Shown: in pieces, positions 63,600-64,000 of the stretch | How the letters are laid out: every line of letters begins with the position of its first letter | How positions within the stretch are numbered: the stretch's first letter is position 1 | The notes under the pieces: generated by a model | What the model saw: only the letters and a program-made list of their open reading frames with translations | Told to the model about the DNA's origin: nothing | The model's database searches: none | From: Salminus brasiliensis | Lineage: Eukaryota > Chordata > Actinopteri > Characiformes > Bryconidae | Reading direction: 5' to 3' | DNA: 64,000 nt | Assembly: GCF_030463535.1 (NCBI RefSeq) | Contig: NC_132887.1 | Coordinates: 21,780,943 to 21,844,942, forward strand | Translations under genes and position numbers: made by a program

Positions 63600-63790
63600 G
63601 TCTCTTTTCAAACTCAGGTCCCTAGCTCCACCCCACAGCTAACAGATGCCTGTACTGGCCAATGATGAGGAAGGGAGAGCACCATGTACCCACCTGGAGA
63701 GAACACTGGGCTACAGTGATAGCGGATTAGACTGCTAAGCCAGTCGGAGCCCAGTAGTTAGCTAGCTGACACTCACCAGTGACTGCATTG
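63600..63790 (-). repeat. Interspersed repeat, family B, head part
   Basis: Plus-strand ACCCACCTGGAGAGAACACT, GGATTAGACTGCTAAGCCAG and TAGTTAGCTAGCTGACACTC resemble the head of the family seen at 8025-8285. Near the window end, upstream of exon 2. Confidence 0.5.
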
Positions 63791-64000
63791 GACTTTAGGT
63801 AATGTTATTCTCCTCATTACACACACATTCGCAGGCACATATCCCCAGGACCAGATAATCCACATTATGTTTCACCATGATTGCAGTTATTGATTACAAT
63901 CTGCACTTATTGTGAGCTTATTACAGTGAGCCTGAAACATGCAGAAATGTCCACGAGTTATTGGTCAGCATGATCGTCTGTGACTGATTGGGTTATGGGC

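Larger units (their letters stand above)
53602..64000 (-). other. Part of intron 1
   Basis: Over 10 kb, with no minus-strand frame long enough for the expected signal-peptide exon. Holds the hairpin element at 53837-54151, a SINE tail, a hAT-like element, a poly-C run at about 57538-57550 and GC-richer blocks at 60030-60200 and 61385-61600. Confidence 0.65.

Overview
This is vertebrate nuclear DNA, almost certainly from a teleost fish. It is AT-rich, its coding sequence is broken into short exons with GT-AG introns, and it is littered with short DNA-transposon and tRNA-derived SINE remnants of types I associate with otophysan fishes (characins, catfishes, cyprinids). That lineage guess rests on memory of repeat families. 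Nothing bacterial (operons, CRISPR arrays) is present.

One gene fills the window on the minus strand: an ALK/LTK-family receptor tyrosine kinase. I could place 28 consecutive coding exons between 53601 and 3527. All use GT donors and AG acceptors and all join in phase, giving 1477 residues and a stop codon. If one upstream exon (signal peptide and N-terminus) lies beyond 64000, the total is 29, the exon count of human ALK, and the exon after the transmembrane exon is 187 nt, as in human ALK. In order, the protein has the end of the N-terminal region, MAM1, LDLa, MAM2, a linker, a large glycine-rich domain, a Cys-rich juxtamembrane module, a transmembrane helix, a tyrosine kinase with all catalytic motifs, and a long Ser-rich tail with NPTY and GNVNY motifs. 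Several kinase residues match mammalian LTK rather than ALK, so I favour the fish ltk gene (the receptor controlling iridophore fate in zebrafish), but alk is not excluded.

Layout: 1-190 may hold an unidentified exon (weak); 978-1400 is a DNA-transposon copy; about 1450-3526 is the probable 3' UTR; 3527-11648 carries the kinase and tail exons; 11649-17934 is the large intron between the transmembrane and juxtamembrane exons; 17935-31397 carries transmembrane, Cys-rich and glycine-rich exons; 31344-49529 carries linker, MAM2, LDLa and MAM1 exons; 53512-53601 is the first exon in view; 53602-64000 is intron 1 sequence with no exon I could recognise.

The non-coding part holds at least two decayed Tc1-like transposons, several hairpin elements, a hAT-like element with an imperfect 8-bp target duplication, SINE copies, microsatellites, a 38-bp near-perfect palindrome and a GC-rich inverted-repeat block. 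I found no new multi-gene system. The most interesting points are the LTK-versus-ALK identity with a full ALK-type ectodomain, the complete six-cysteine LDLa module, the extended tail, and hairpin-forming sequence in the intron equivalent to human ALK intron 19.
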